Shown here: positions 37,301 to 43,396 of the stretch, piece by piece
How the letters are laid out: each line of letters begins with the position of its first letter
Numbering within the stretch: position 1 is the first letter of the stretch
DNA from: Isoperla grammatica
Lineage: Eukaryota > Arthropoda > Insecta > Plecoptera > Perlodidae
Assembly: GCA_945910005.1 (NCBI GenBank)
Contig: OX246743.1
Span: 8,560,173-8,624,172, forward strand
Reading direction: 5' to 3'
Length of the DNA stretch: 64,000 bases
Notes under the pieces: generated by a model
Told to the model about the DNA's origin: nothing
What the model saw: only the letters and a program-made list of their open reading frames with translations
Database searches by the model: none
Position numbers and translations under genes: made by a program

Positions 37301-40300
37301 TAGAATGGAGAAGGCCTGGATACCTTGTGAGCTTAGGAAGTGACGGGGCATCATCCATGGTGGGACACAAATCCGGACTAATCACGCTACTTCAGAAGGA
37401 TGTTCCAAATTGCCTTAGTACTCACTGCGTAGCACATCGCTTGCAGCTAGCTGTTTTAGATGCATCGTAACAGATAAGACTATCTGAAAGATTTTGATAA
37501 AATAGTTAAAAACGTGTTCCACTTTTACCGCGGGTCTAATAAGCGTCTTCAGGGACTAAGGAAGACGGCCAATGTTCTTGAGCAGGAAGTTGTTTAAAAC
37601 CTAAAAGACATACATTCTGTGCGGTGGTTGGTGACTAAAAGAGAAGCTATGACAGCACTGAAAAGAAATGTCGTTCCTTTGGTAATCAACCTAGAAGAGA
37701 TAAGATCAAACACGTCAACGGATGGCAGTGCACATGCTAAGGGGATAGTGTTAAAGTTAAAACACTATAAGTTTGCGAAAACGTTGCACTTCCTTATTGA
37801 CTTATACGGGGAGTTAGAACCATTGTGCTTTGTGCAAGATTCTTCAAAAGAAAGAATTACTTCTTTCACAAATAAAAACAAAAATCAAAGTAACGGTTCA
37901 AATACTTGAAACAGATCTAGGCAATGAAGGTACACATGTCAAAAAGTTTGTTGCCAAACTCGTCCCCAACGGGAACAACGTTGAATTTGACGGTTTTCTT
38001 CTAACCCATGCTCAACAAGGTGAAGACCAGTATCAGGAACTTCGCACAAAAATGATTAAAAATACGCGTCATTATTTGCGTAAAAGATTGGACTCGACGA
38101 AAAACATTGTTGGTGAAAACTGTCACTTTTTGGACTCTCTACAACATCCCGATCAAGAGGAACTTTCAAACTACGGTAATAGCCAAATTGTACAGCTTGG
38201 CCGCCATTTCCGCGTAATTATGGACGACACTGTTACTGAACTTGTATCACATTGGATGGAATTTACGTACTCGATCCGCAGTGTAAACATTCAAATCCAC
38301 GGGTTTTTAAACAAACTTGAACTGCATCCTGATCAGTACACGTATTTGCGCAAGGTCATCCAGGCCGTTCCATGTGTTGCCGTTTCCACAACCTCTTGTG
38401 AACGTGGTTTTAGCTTCATAAACCGGATCAAATCTAAAAAACGACTATCACTCAATTCTTCTACACTCGGTGACTTGCTGCAGATAGCTGTGAATGGCCC
38501 ACCAGAAGATGAATATGACCCTAAAAATGCCATTCGACACTAAATGTGTCAAGAGATAGCACCACTGCTGCGCAACATGGCTGACAGTTAGAGGGTAACA
38601 AACTGACAGGAGATCATGGATCCGCCTAAACTTGTTATTGCGCAAAGTAAGTTTTTAACTTTATTCTGAAATATACATATATTTGAAAGCAAATAGAGCC
38701 CAAAGGAACCTCAATGAAAGAGAGGCAGTGTTAATCGGTGGCCTTTTAATTGCATGTGGTTAATTAACATTATGAGCAGAACATGAACTTCGGGCCTTCG
38801 GATGCTTGGTGTGTCCCCTGATCCAAAATCCCCATAATATCAAAGGCATCTTGGAAACAAAACGCAACCAGCAAAATATCCAGCAAAGCTGGATATTCAC
38901 TGATGCAACAATATCGCTTATGTTTCTTTGGAATCGTTGCCATTCTCATATAAACACTGACAAATGACACTGACAAATGACATCCAGCGGCTTTGTTGCC
39001 CTCTAACTATTAGTTCACGATTTCGCCACCAGAGATCATATCTGCAACATTTAGTGCCGAATTGACAGATGGTATTTTGATACTGCAGGGAAGTGGCATG
39101 TTGATGGCCACAAACCGCGAAACGAAAGCTTACTGAAGTGGATTTGTAACTGTAAGTTTAACATGCAATAATATCACTCTGCTACGGACAAAAACACGTA
39201 GGTAATCTACATTTCATATTTATGTAAAAACTGTTTTATATTTATATTGCTGTTGTTTTTTGTTCTTTGTTTTTTGTATGGCGTTAGCGATTGATTCTTC
39301 ATGCTTGCAGCTGATAAAATTAGTTGTCAATTTCTGGTTCTGGAAGTGATTGCCTCACGTGTCTGCATGAATATGATCCCTTTGCAAGAGTGGTAACTTG
39401 AGTCGGGCAGGCGCTCAGTGCTGAAAGCGAGCCGTGAACATAATTCTTACTGCAACCTAGGGATGGGACGTTTAAACGTGGGAGTGGCTTTGAATGTTTG
39501 TACTTTTTGCGCCTCGTTTAAACGTGTACAGAAGTGTTTCTATATTTTTTTTTATATCTGCTCCCTGTGTCCAACAATGAAGTCGGGTAGGGGATAGGAA
39601 ATTAATCCCATCATATTCTGGCCCCTAAAAAAATATTTTACAACGGAGCGTACTGCAGTACTAGTCTACTATTATAGTTTTTTCTAGCTACAATTGTAAT
39701 TTTACCCAATGTTTCGGAACTTTTCGGTAATTTACTGCAAAGGTCATTTTATTCATCTCGTGGCAGGGGATACAGCGAATAAAACATTTAAACGCGAGTT
39801 TTGAAAACGGTTCAACGTTTAGACTATTAAACGTATTATTTGCCCATCCCTACTGCAACCTTGTACTTTTGCGCTAAGCGGCGCTAGATCGTAGGCCTAC
39901 TTTCGCGAGGACAGAGGATCGAATCCCATATACATGTACAGAGCTATTTCATCGTTATTTATGATGCAGTTATGCCTGAAATCGCTTTTTACTTTTTAGG
40001 CCATAAAACTTAATGCAGGTCTGAAAAAAAATTTCACCTTTGGCGAATTTGCCTCCTTTGGCTGGGGCTTTGCCCCAGACCCCAGCTGTTCCACGCAACC
40101 TACTTGCAAGTGCAAATTTCCCCTAGCGAGTGGACAACACACACATATGGGGAGGGTTGTGTGTGGGGGGGGGGGGGGGGGGGATGGGGAGTATCAAAAC
40201 TAAATCGTGGACTTAGCCTAAAAAGTTGTTCATATACAGAGTTGGCACGGTAAATTGTTTTTTACCTGTGTGTCATGCATTAAAGCACGTGGTCCAAGAT

Positions 40301-41445
40301 GTAGACCATCATCACTTTCTTCCAAGTTCCCTTGAACTACAAGTCTAGAGCTGGACCAAAGCTGAGCTGCACTGTGTTGCAAGATCTGTAAAACAGGGAT
40401 GGCTCAGTATTTTAGTTTCGGTACAGGAGGCAGATGTGTATTTAAGTAGAAGTATTGAAACTTATAATACCTCCATAGCAGCTTTGTTGTACATATCAAT
40501 CTGTTCATTGGTGATCATCTGACGAGCTGGTTGCAATTTCTCCATATTCACTGGTTCCTGAAGAGTCCACAAAACTCGTGATTTCTTTTCCGAGAGAAGA
40601 TCAATTGCTTGAACAAGTCGAGTCAGATTGACAGAATATTCTGCCAAAGCGCGAGCCGAGGCATTTGACTGCTTGATATACCATGTCGCACTTCCAGCTA
40701 CTATCACACTGGGTGGTTGCCCTTCATTCTAAGAACAATAAATGTATTCAGAACCAAATATTTGTCATATTTACACATGCCAAAGTAGAAATACTGGATA
40801 CGTAGGTCTAGGCCTATTTATAACGAATTACCTTCCATTTTTGAAAGTCATCAATCATGTGGTTGTAGATAAAAGGACTCCAAATGAATTCAACTCGGAG
40901 ACGTAGTTTCGAGTCTCCATAAGAGAAGTCTGATTGTGATTCCGGGTTCAGATTAGTACTTTCCTTTGGATCAAGATGATTTACAAACGCTAGATATTTT
41001 TCTCGCATCCGTAAATCGCCAGTAAAAACGAAGTGATTGTGTTGCCCCCAAAATGCAAGGTAGCGAAGACACCGTCTCGTGTCTGTTTGGCTGTACTGGT
41101 GCATCATACAACCGTATGGTTGCCATTCTTGATCCCCCTTATATTTTCCGTCAGACAGGAGCCACTTACAAGAGTCTATTCCTAAAAACCCATAAAATTA
41201 TAACATAAGTCAATGGCAAAAAGGAAAAAGTGAGGTTATGGTTGAGAGCGAAATCTAAATAGAACGTACTAACCGTATCTTAGATGAAGCATGCCATGGT
41301 ACATCACAAACCCAAGTAGCACTAAAAACGCAACAATTTTTGCATTTTTAGCGTTAATTTGTTGGATAACATTTTCTGCAGCACTTCTACTTTGTTGATT
41401 ATTAGGCCTAGGCATACTTGTTTCAACCATATTTGTCCTTTTCAT
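15980..41445 (-). CDS. CASD1: CASD1-like sialate O-acetyltransferase, copy A (10 exons, 807 aa)
   Basis: Exons, 5' to 3': 41445-41274, 41181-40832, 40728-40471, 40385-40266, 36525-36410, 35959-35628, 34125-33956, 33183-32840, 18173-17957, 16324-15980. All junctions are GT-AG, phases agree, and the sum is 808 codons including the stop. CASD1 is a Golgi multipass enzyme that O-acetylates sialic acid from acetyl-CoA. Layout: membrane anchor at about 35-52; luminal SGNH domain with CKW, CMMHQY, the block I position at 112-115 and DGLH at 286-289; then the Cas1p acyltransferase domain from about residue 320, with many hydrophobic helices and conserved [55 protein letters not shown] and [20 protein letters not shown]. 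Block I reads GDLR rather than GDSR, so the expected serine nucleophile is leucine at residue 114 (codon TTA, 41012-41014). Asp286 and His289 remain. The human protein is 797 residues. No stop or frameshift was found, but activity of the SGNH domain is doubtful. Confidence 0.9.
16750..17595. mobile_element. hAT-type non-autonomous element in intron 9 of copy A
   Basis: The ends are TAGGGATGTCAAACGATA and TCGTTGACATCCCTA, with a perfect 8-bp target ATATTAAT on both sides (16742-16749, 17596-17603). 846 bp containing two long G-runs (near 17058 and 17280), with no transposase recognised. Absent at the matching place in copy B. Confidence 0.85.
17957..18173 (-). CDS. CASD1: CASD1 copy A exon 9
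   Basis: 217 bp coding [34 protein letters not shown] and [16 protein letters not shown]. Donor GTAAGT. Confidence 0.9.
18386..19087 (+). repeat. 5' LTR of the outer element
   Basis: 702 bp, TG...CA termini, nearly identical to 31685-32384. Its first 40 bp contain an extra few bases forming GAAGAC...GTCTTC. Confidence 0.85.
19088..22320. other. Non-coding interior of the outer LTR element
   Basis: GT-rich DNA without long frames. It contains a good B-box-like GGTTCGATTCCTGG (about 19590-19603) and the four-fold hairpin repeat at 19999-20345. The exact junction with the nested LINE (about 22320) is not certain. Confidence 0.6.
19999..20345 (+). repeat. Four tandem units of about 92 bp with a conserved hairpin
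   Basis: The 20-mer GGTGACTTTATGGTCACAAT occurs exactly four times, at 20045, 20141, 20233 and 20322. GTGAC and GTCAC pair across a 6-base TTTATG loop. The spacers are related but diverged, with words such as ATGTATGAA, GAGATG and GTTAT. Confidence 0.9.
22323..22448 (+). pseudogene. LINE ORF1 3' fragment (SGNH esterase-like end)
   Basis: The frame reads [12 protein letters not shown], then [18 protein letters not shown], then a stop (22446-22448). The D-G-L-H spacing matches the catalytic Asp-His block of the esterase ORF1 found in CR1-type LINEs. The 5' part of ORF1 is missing. Confidence 0.6.
22650..22732 (+). repeat. Very short LINE 3' tail inserted in the CR1-like endonuclease
   Basis: EKEAVLYW followed by a stop and an A-run (about 22719-22730) matches the tails at 52490 and 49700. 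It interrupts the endonuclease frame, which resumes at about 22744 in another frame. Confidence 0.55.
22806..24950 (+). pseudogene. CR1-like ORF2, endonuclease and reverse transcriptase part
   Basis: A long open frame from the run of G to the gypsy insertion. Endonuclease (GDLNLPG, SDHRAP) covers about residues 1-150 and reverse transcriptase about 380-650, with FADD at 594-597. It continues across the inserted element into 31017-31499 in a consistent frame once the insertion and one 4-bp target copy are ignored. The first codons lie upstream, beyond the frame-breaking G-run. Confidence 0.8.
24951..25210 (+). repeat. 5' LTR of the gypsy element
   Basis: Begins TGTGAGATCATAATTATTAC, ends GGTTCTAACA. 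It contains AATAAAG, a possible poly(A) signal, about 70 bp before its end. Identical to 30753-31012 by eye. Confidence 0.93.
25212..25225 (+). promoter_or_regulatory. Primer-binding site, tRNA-Leu type
   Basis: GTCAGAAGTGGGAT, two bases inside the 5' LTR, is complementary to the acceptor and T-arm end of animal tRNA-Leu. The usual TGGT that would pair with CCA is replaced, so pairing would start a few bases in. Confidence 0.6.
25689..30608 (+). CDS. Gypsy gag-pol polyprotein, 1,639 aa single frame
   Basis: Order: Gag core at about 150-290 ([19 protein letters not shown]); two CCHC knuckles (C356-C369 and C378-C391); protease with DTG at 440-442; reverse transcriptase at about 735-950 with [20 protein letters not shown] and YLDD at 888-891; RNase H from about D1037 (HTDAS) with the DALSR end; integrase with H1251-initiated HHCC zinc site and catalytic D1319, D1378, E1414 (35 residues between the last two); then a GPY/F-like module (KFRGPLIV, then TYRV) and an acidic tail. 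There is no chromodomain and no envelope. Gag and Pol share one frame, so no frameshift is needed. A second ATG at codon 12 (25722) has a better context (GAAATGG) and may be the true start. All catalytic residues are present. Confidence 0.95.
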   Translation: MCRAGFLKEVEMERFNYTNADSGINNDEAEIIDVTGRSSEPGANSTNMPDINNEVGAASLNSQQNAAIGDNPMMAILMQMLEQNRQRDETIMRLLLSRESESRTNPSHAAQSVGQDAYHIMPDLSKNIGDFDGEGTGGSWLQALETTSHLHGWPDAFKLEAARSHLTKAAHHWYMARIEEFTSWDEFKRQFKKTFIGDTGMSVPERWKKMNERHQLRGENTNNYFHEKIRLCRDLRLNFEDSKRQLLIGLWSRELSGVLMAKQHFDEDELLRDVRCFEEIERERADRIHSRREAQKKPSQPTQQTQRQSSIHQVKNEDTVVSQQKPIQNQQVAEQRPRYDKAKGVVTRNDQGEPKCFNCNCFGHISRDCPMPRRQTVCHSCGKAGHIQRFCTETSRNVPQGNTTVNVISESTCRNQGAGITKYMKDAKLNGRVTLNALIDTGCSTCTITESAARQAKLEIDSDASPLFGFGSTTKEVLTALGRVTVNLEIDNICGRVTLLVVPDSVQPSDLLVGRSWIDQPHVAYLKIDDTLKLGYRDEEPFASLVVDATPAKLKVMVKSDTTLNQNVVNWVNVHVNAGPDSHIIMSPDNNEKSLGSLFKVNNGETQIPVYGSYGGDIRLKKGQCLGKAEEVILTELNGDATSKDVVDTIESCDVRKETEANDGEMLLQCNSNTTKKKQPIHLEDLNVGETITNAQSIELLELLNEFRHCFAKDLHELGCTDAVAMDIIEKEGSKPVTSRPYKTTASEREEIKRIVREWKDSGIISETRSPYASPVLLVRKKSGESRLVVDYRKLNEQTVRQHYPLPNIDDQLENLSGCKLFTVLDLVHGYLQIPLSEEAKAKTSFITPDETGQFERMMFGLCNGPSEFQRLMNVVLGPLRNKIASCYLDDLLIYAKDWPEMLDRLRQVLTAIGNAKLTLKISKCEFAKPQVDYLGFVIANGSIQPGAGKVQVVRDFPRPRNVHEVRRYLGLTGFFRRFIGRYAERAEPLTRLTQKTQPFVWGDEQEDSFNDLKEALTSKPVLALYNPKAYTELHTDASSHGLAGMLLQKGDDEKLHLVHCVSKRTSECERHYHSSRLELMAMVWSIGRLRSFLLGISFVIVTDCKSLIYLNEKKTLNPIVARMFDLIQEYNFEVKHRPGDKIQHVDALSRAPVDEASDTMDEIISDRLDVLLTMSVADQVLMMQRGDEKLLSIIKTLEKPAEERTTRKNEIQDMALIDGRLFRKVSNNGEDRWLYVLPDSMRKGIVIKFHDLAGHFAVDRTVAKIKERYWFRNMKRYVRSHISRCFDCLMNKIPSGKRAGQLHPIPPGRRPFEIVHLDHLGPFPKSSKGNKELLVVVDNLTKFVHLYPARDTSTKNVLKYLREFVGERGLPERFISDRGTCFTSKKFEEFCSENGVKHTFNSSRHPRANGQVERVNRTVLPVIAIAMTDPQHRDWDAKVKKIQQDINTSINKTTDKTPFELLHGYKPRFEDGSLRMLVDCPRNEEWKPVGTLQDEARASIEAKQDVYKEYFDKKHHAALKLDKGEVVVMRRAPERTGEPTKLQPKFRGPLIVTEVLPSDTYRVTQLYQGDKDRLYATTAHISQLKSWGSKDRPSEDDGLRDEDDDEEEQIEDDEVDVALDLGRPKRQIQKPRFLKDFV
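30741..30752 (+). other. tRNA-Leu 5'-end-like 12-mer next to the 3' LTR
   Basis: AGGATGGCCGAG directly precedes the 3' LTR, at the polypurine-tract position. It equals bases 4-15 or so of common animal tRNA-Leu (family knowledge), and the LTR's own TG extends the match to 14. The usual pure purine tract is lacking here. Confidence 0.5.
30753..31012 (+). repeat. 3' LTR of the gypsy element
   Basis: 260 bp, identical by eye to the 5' LTR, followed by the target AGTG. Confidence 0.93.
31017..31499 (+). pseudogene. CR1-like ORF2 C-terminal part, after the gypsy insertion
   Basis: This continues the LINE frame with [42 protein letters not shown] and [12 protein letters not shown], the usual post-RT region of this LINE group, and ends at TGA. 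It has the same domain order as the LINE fragment in copy B intron 2. Confidence 0.8.
31685..32384 (+). repeat. 3' LTR of the outer element
   Basis: 700 bp. It differs from the 5' LTR by a few substitutions and short indels. Preceded by the G-rich TTGGGGGGCCGGGCA. Confidence 0.85.
32840..33183 (-). CDS. CASD1: CASD1 copy A exon 8
   Basis: 344 bp coding [29 protein letters not shown] and, at the end, [12 protein letters not shown]. Its donor (GTTGGT) faces the 14.7-kb intron filled by nested retroelements. Confidence 0.9.
33282..33653. mobile_element. Inverted-repeat element in intron 7, shared by both copies
   Basis: TATGGGAGACCGTATG and its exact reverse complement bound this stretch. The same element sits at 54065-54449 in copy B, so it predates the duplication. 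Confidence 0.55.
33956..34125 (-). CDS. CASD1: CASD1 copy A exon 7
   Basis: 170 bp coding [38 protein letters not shown] and IRFFQ. Donor GTAAAA. Confidence 0.9.
34289..35602. mobile_element. hAT-like insertion in intron 6 of copy A
   Basis: Copy B has 172 bp in this intron and copy A has 1,502. The extra DNA is flanked by ATAATTAT (34281-34288, 35603-35610). It has related ends, AGGGGTATACGAG and CTCGCACACCC. Arrays of CGAGCCGAGC words lie inside both ends, and a cluster of AGGCCTAGGCCTAGG lies near 35290. No transposase seen. Confidence 0.7.
35628..35959 (-). CDS. CASD1: CASD1 copy A exon 6
   Basis: 332 bp with [28 protein letters not shown] and the end DQTDEWK; the start of the Cas1p domain. 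Donor GTTAAC. Confidence 0.9.
36410..36525 (-). CDS. CASD1: CASD1 copy A exon 5
   Basis: 116 bp. It reads ILLNMYCND, then GTCCSS, then a hydrophobic start VVTFSILGV. The GTAGGC donor, not the GTATGG four to five bases earlier, is required to keep phase with exon 6. Confidence 0.85.
36769..36794. repeat. Poly(G) run of 26
   Basis: Longest G homopolymer in the window, in the 5' part of the intron-4 hAT element. Confidence 0.95.
36984..38543 (+). pseudogene. hAT transposase pseudogene (ZNF862/KIAA1586-like type)
   Basis: Fragments in three plus-strand frames follow the hAT order. [11 protein letters not shown] starts near 37000. [14 protein letters not shown] and [12 protein letters not shown] lie around 37340-37470, with [12 protein letters not shown] near 37615. 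The C-terminal dimerisation segment is intact: [17 protein letters not shown], then [14 protein letters not shown] (about 38380-38495). Several stops and frame shifts between these mean it is dead. The last open part is 37830-38543. Confidence 0.75.
39458..39852. mobile_element. hAT MITE nested in the intron-4 hAT element
   Basis: The ends are TAGGGATGGGACG and TGCCCATCCCTA, with a perfect 8-bp target CTGCAACC (39450-39457, 39853-39860). 395 bp with several TTTAAACG words, no coding frame. Confidence 0.9.
40266..40385 (-). CDS. CASD1: CASD1 copy A exon 4 (catalytic Asp/His)
   Basis: 120 bp, 40 codons, containing [12 protein letters not shown]. The Asp and His of DGLH correspond to the SGNH acid and base. 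Donor GTAAAA. Confidence 0.88.
40471..40728 (-). CDS. CASD1: CASD1 copy A exon 3
   Basis: 258 bp, 86 whole codons ([31 protein letters not shown]). One residue differs from copy B (EKLQ against EKLR). Confidence 0.9.
40832..41181 (-). CDS. CASD1: CASD1 copy A exon 2 (SGNH block I)
   Basis: 350 bp, ending on a codon boundary before GTAATT. It contains [16 protein letters not shown] and the altered block [12 protein letters not shown]. It differs from copy B exon 2 at many more residues than exons 3-10 do. Confidence 0.88.
41274..41445 (-). CDS. CASD1: CASD1 copy A exon 1
   Basis: Codes residues 1-57 plus one base: a basic cytosolic end, then the hydrophobic anchor [16 protein letters not shown]. 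Donor GTTAGT. The ATG lies at 41445-41443. Confidence 0.85.
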
Positions 41446-41492
41446 AGCCACAGCCTGCTAGTGCTAAATACCAAAATTTAACATTTATGGTC

Positions 41493-41504
41493 AAAGATGG
41501 CTGT
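41493..41504. promoter_or_regulatory. YY1-like motif at the edge of duplicated homology (copy A)
   Basis: AAAGATGGCTGT lies about 50 bp upstream of the copy A start codon and is repeated exactly at 59089-59100 upstream of copy B. AAGATGGC matches the YY1 core, often found near transcription starts. Beyond it the two upstream regions are unrelated. Confidence 0.45.
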
Positions 41505-42362
41505 AGTTATGAAGCGTGTTAAGTTAGCACCGGCCAAGATCGGTAAGGTAGTAGTCCCTTTTGAACGCTGTATTTGAACGTGAATCGACCAAAGAGGTGC
41601 AGCAATGAACGATGTACAAATCACAATATAATTTTGAAGTAAGCTCCGGGACCAAAATAATCATAAATTTGTTAGGTAACGATGGGATACTGCAATTTAC
41701 CAGTAAAAACTGACTGTGATTGATTTTTTCTTCTCTTTTGCAGCTGGGCCCTACTTGCCTTGACTCTGCCCCTCTCCCTCCACCCCCCATATTTACGAAG
41801 TGGGCATTTTTCTCCCTGATGTTAAAAACATTACCATACGGGGAATAATTGAAATAGTAAAAAGCAACATAAAATAAATACAATAAAATAAATAAAATAA
41901 AATAAATGGGTATTTGTGGCGCTTTGCTGATTCGTGTCAAATAGTTCGCATTTCGTACTCACTTTTTTCATTGAAAAACGCCAAAGTTTTGTTAGAAGTG
42001 TTATTTTTATTTTCAATGTTGAATTGCCTTTCTTTTGAAGTATATTATAATATTTTTCTCCGTTTCGTGTCTAGTGCAGTGCTGCCAATCTAGAAGGTAA
42101 AGAACGAAACCCGTGGGATGTCAGGCAGCTAGGCCAATATCAACCAGATCCAACCCCCCCCCCCCCCCCCCCTTACCACAGGCAAAGTCACTTTCGGGCG
42201 CAAATCTGCCTAATTGGAAGAAGGGGTATTTAATCATAGGGGCCTAGTTTGCAACAGATACACAGATCAGGACAGAGGATTAAGGTTTTTTTTCATGTAC
42301 TTACGTTGGTAGATCACCCTTCCTGTGTGCTCCGAACAGCTGCCCCCTCGCACGTACGCCAT
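41505..42362. other. Upstream region of CASD1 copy A, no gene seen
   Basis: Contains a poly(C) run of 19 (42154-42172) and AT-rich DNA (AAATA repeats near 41870-41905). The upstream regulatory DNA of copy A should lie here. Confidence 0.45.
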
Positions 42363-43049
42363 AGGTCTGTTCGTTCTGTAGTAGCAGTCGCACTGCAGGA
42401 GGCGAGTTGGAGCAAAGACATATGACGTCATAGGAGTTGGTAGCACATTGGAGTAGTTTATAAAAACGAACGGTTTTGTAGCAGATTTTGTTGCGCGGCA
42501 AATAAGTTCTCAATTTCCTTGAGATACCACCATCAATCTCGAGCTACTGAATAAAATATTTCATAGAATAATAGTATTAAAATGTCCCTGCAGGCCAAGT
42601 ATCACACTATTAAACTCGAAAGACAAGAGTAATTGTTATTTACAGTAGGGCCTAGGCCAACTCATTGGTGAGAGGTTTGGGACAATCCACTAGGTCTAGA
42701 GTGTAGAAAACACTATTTATATAAATTTAAAATGTATACTAAGCATCACACTCATTTGCACTATCAAATATGTAATGGCCATCTACTATTTCTGGGCCAT
42801 TCTCTCCACAAGCAATCTTGCACACTTCTCCATCCATAATAATTACGCGCCTTTTTGCAACCTGCTTCAACTTTACTGAAAGCGCTCCACCTCTCGAGTA
42901 GGAGCACTTTCAGTAGAATTGTAGCAGCTACCATTTCGTAATCGAACACTTTTGTGGTAGCGCCAACTTACTACCAAAGCGTCTGCTCCCATAGAACGAA
43001 CGCTTTTGTAGTACTGTCGCACATTGTAGTAGACAGAACGAACAGACCT
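42363..43049. mobile_element. Inverted-repeat element, 3-bp CAT target
   Basis: The ends are AGGTCTGTTCGTTCTGTAGT and, from the right, AGGTCTGTTCGTTCTGTCTA. CAT flanks both sides (42360-42362, 43050-43052). 687 bp, no transposase. The ends resemble those of the element at 56241-56697. Confidence 0.75.
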
Positions 43050-43396
43050 CATATTAAACGTGATTGTGTTGTCAAATCGATGCAACTTCAAAATGATAAT
43101 TTAATATGAAAGAAGATACTATTTGTATTGAAAATCACTGGAGCTTACAGATAAAATCATGAAATAACAATTATTATTTATTACTATGCACATGATCAAT
43201 ATCGCAAAGGAATACAGAAAGAAGTAAGTACGAAACGCGAATCAGTAACGCGCAACAATTACAAAAATTTAATATTTAAGTAGGCCTAATACAAATATAA
43301 AATATAGTACAATAAAATAAATAAATATACCCACCTCCTGATTTAGGTAACTCTACCAAAGGGTTACAACTAATAGAGGAGGAATTTTAGGTTTTA

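Larger units (their letters stand above)
36574..40159 (+). mobile_element. hAT transposon with degraded transposase, intron 4 of copy A
   Basis: Copy B intron 4 is 133 bp and copy A's is 3,740. The ends CAACCCTCGCC and GGGGAGGGTTG are inverted, and flanks of TGTGTG type are consistent with an 8-bp target in a TG-rich site. Related subterminal words (ACTTGCGAGTAG and ACTTGCAAGTAG) support the pairing. It contains a transposase pseudogene and a second, nested hAT MITE. Confidence 0.72.
15040..41504 (-). repeat. Duplicated segment A (CASD1-like copy A)
   Basis: Collinear homology with 48011-59100 covers the 3' flank, all ten exons, most intron sequence and about 60 bp upstream of the start codon. 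The right edge lies just past AAAGATGGCTGT (41493-41504). Segment A is longer because of large insertions in introns 4, 6, 8 and 9. Confidence 0.85.

Noticed and set aside
38770..38976. Minus-strand frame inside the intron-4 hAT element
   Set aside because: No family resemblance seen; likely chance.
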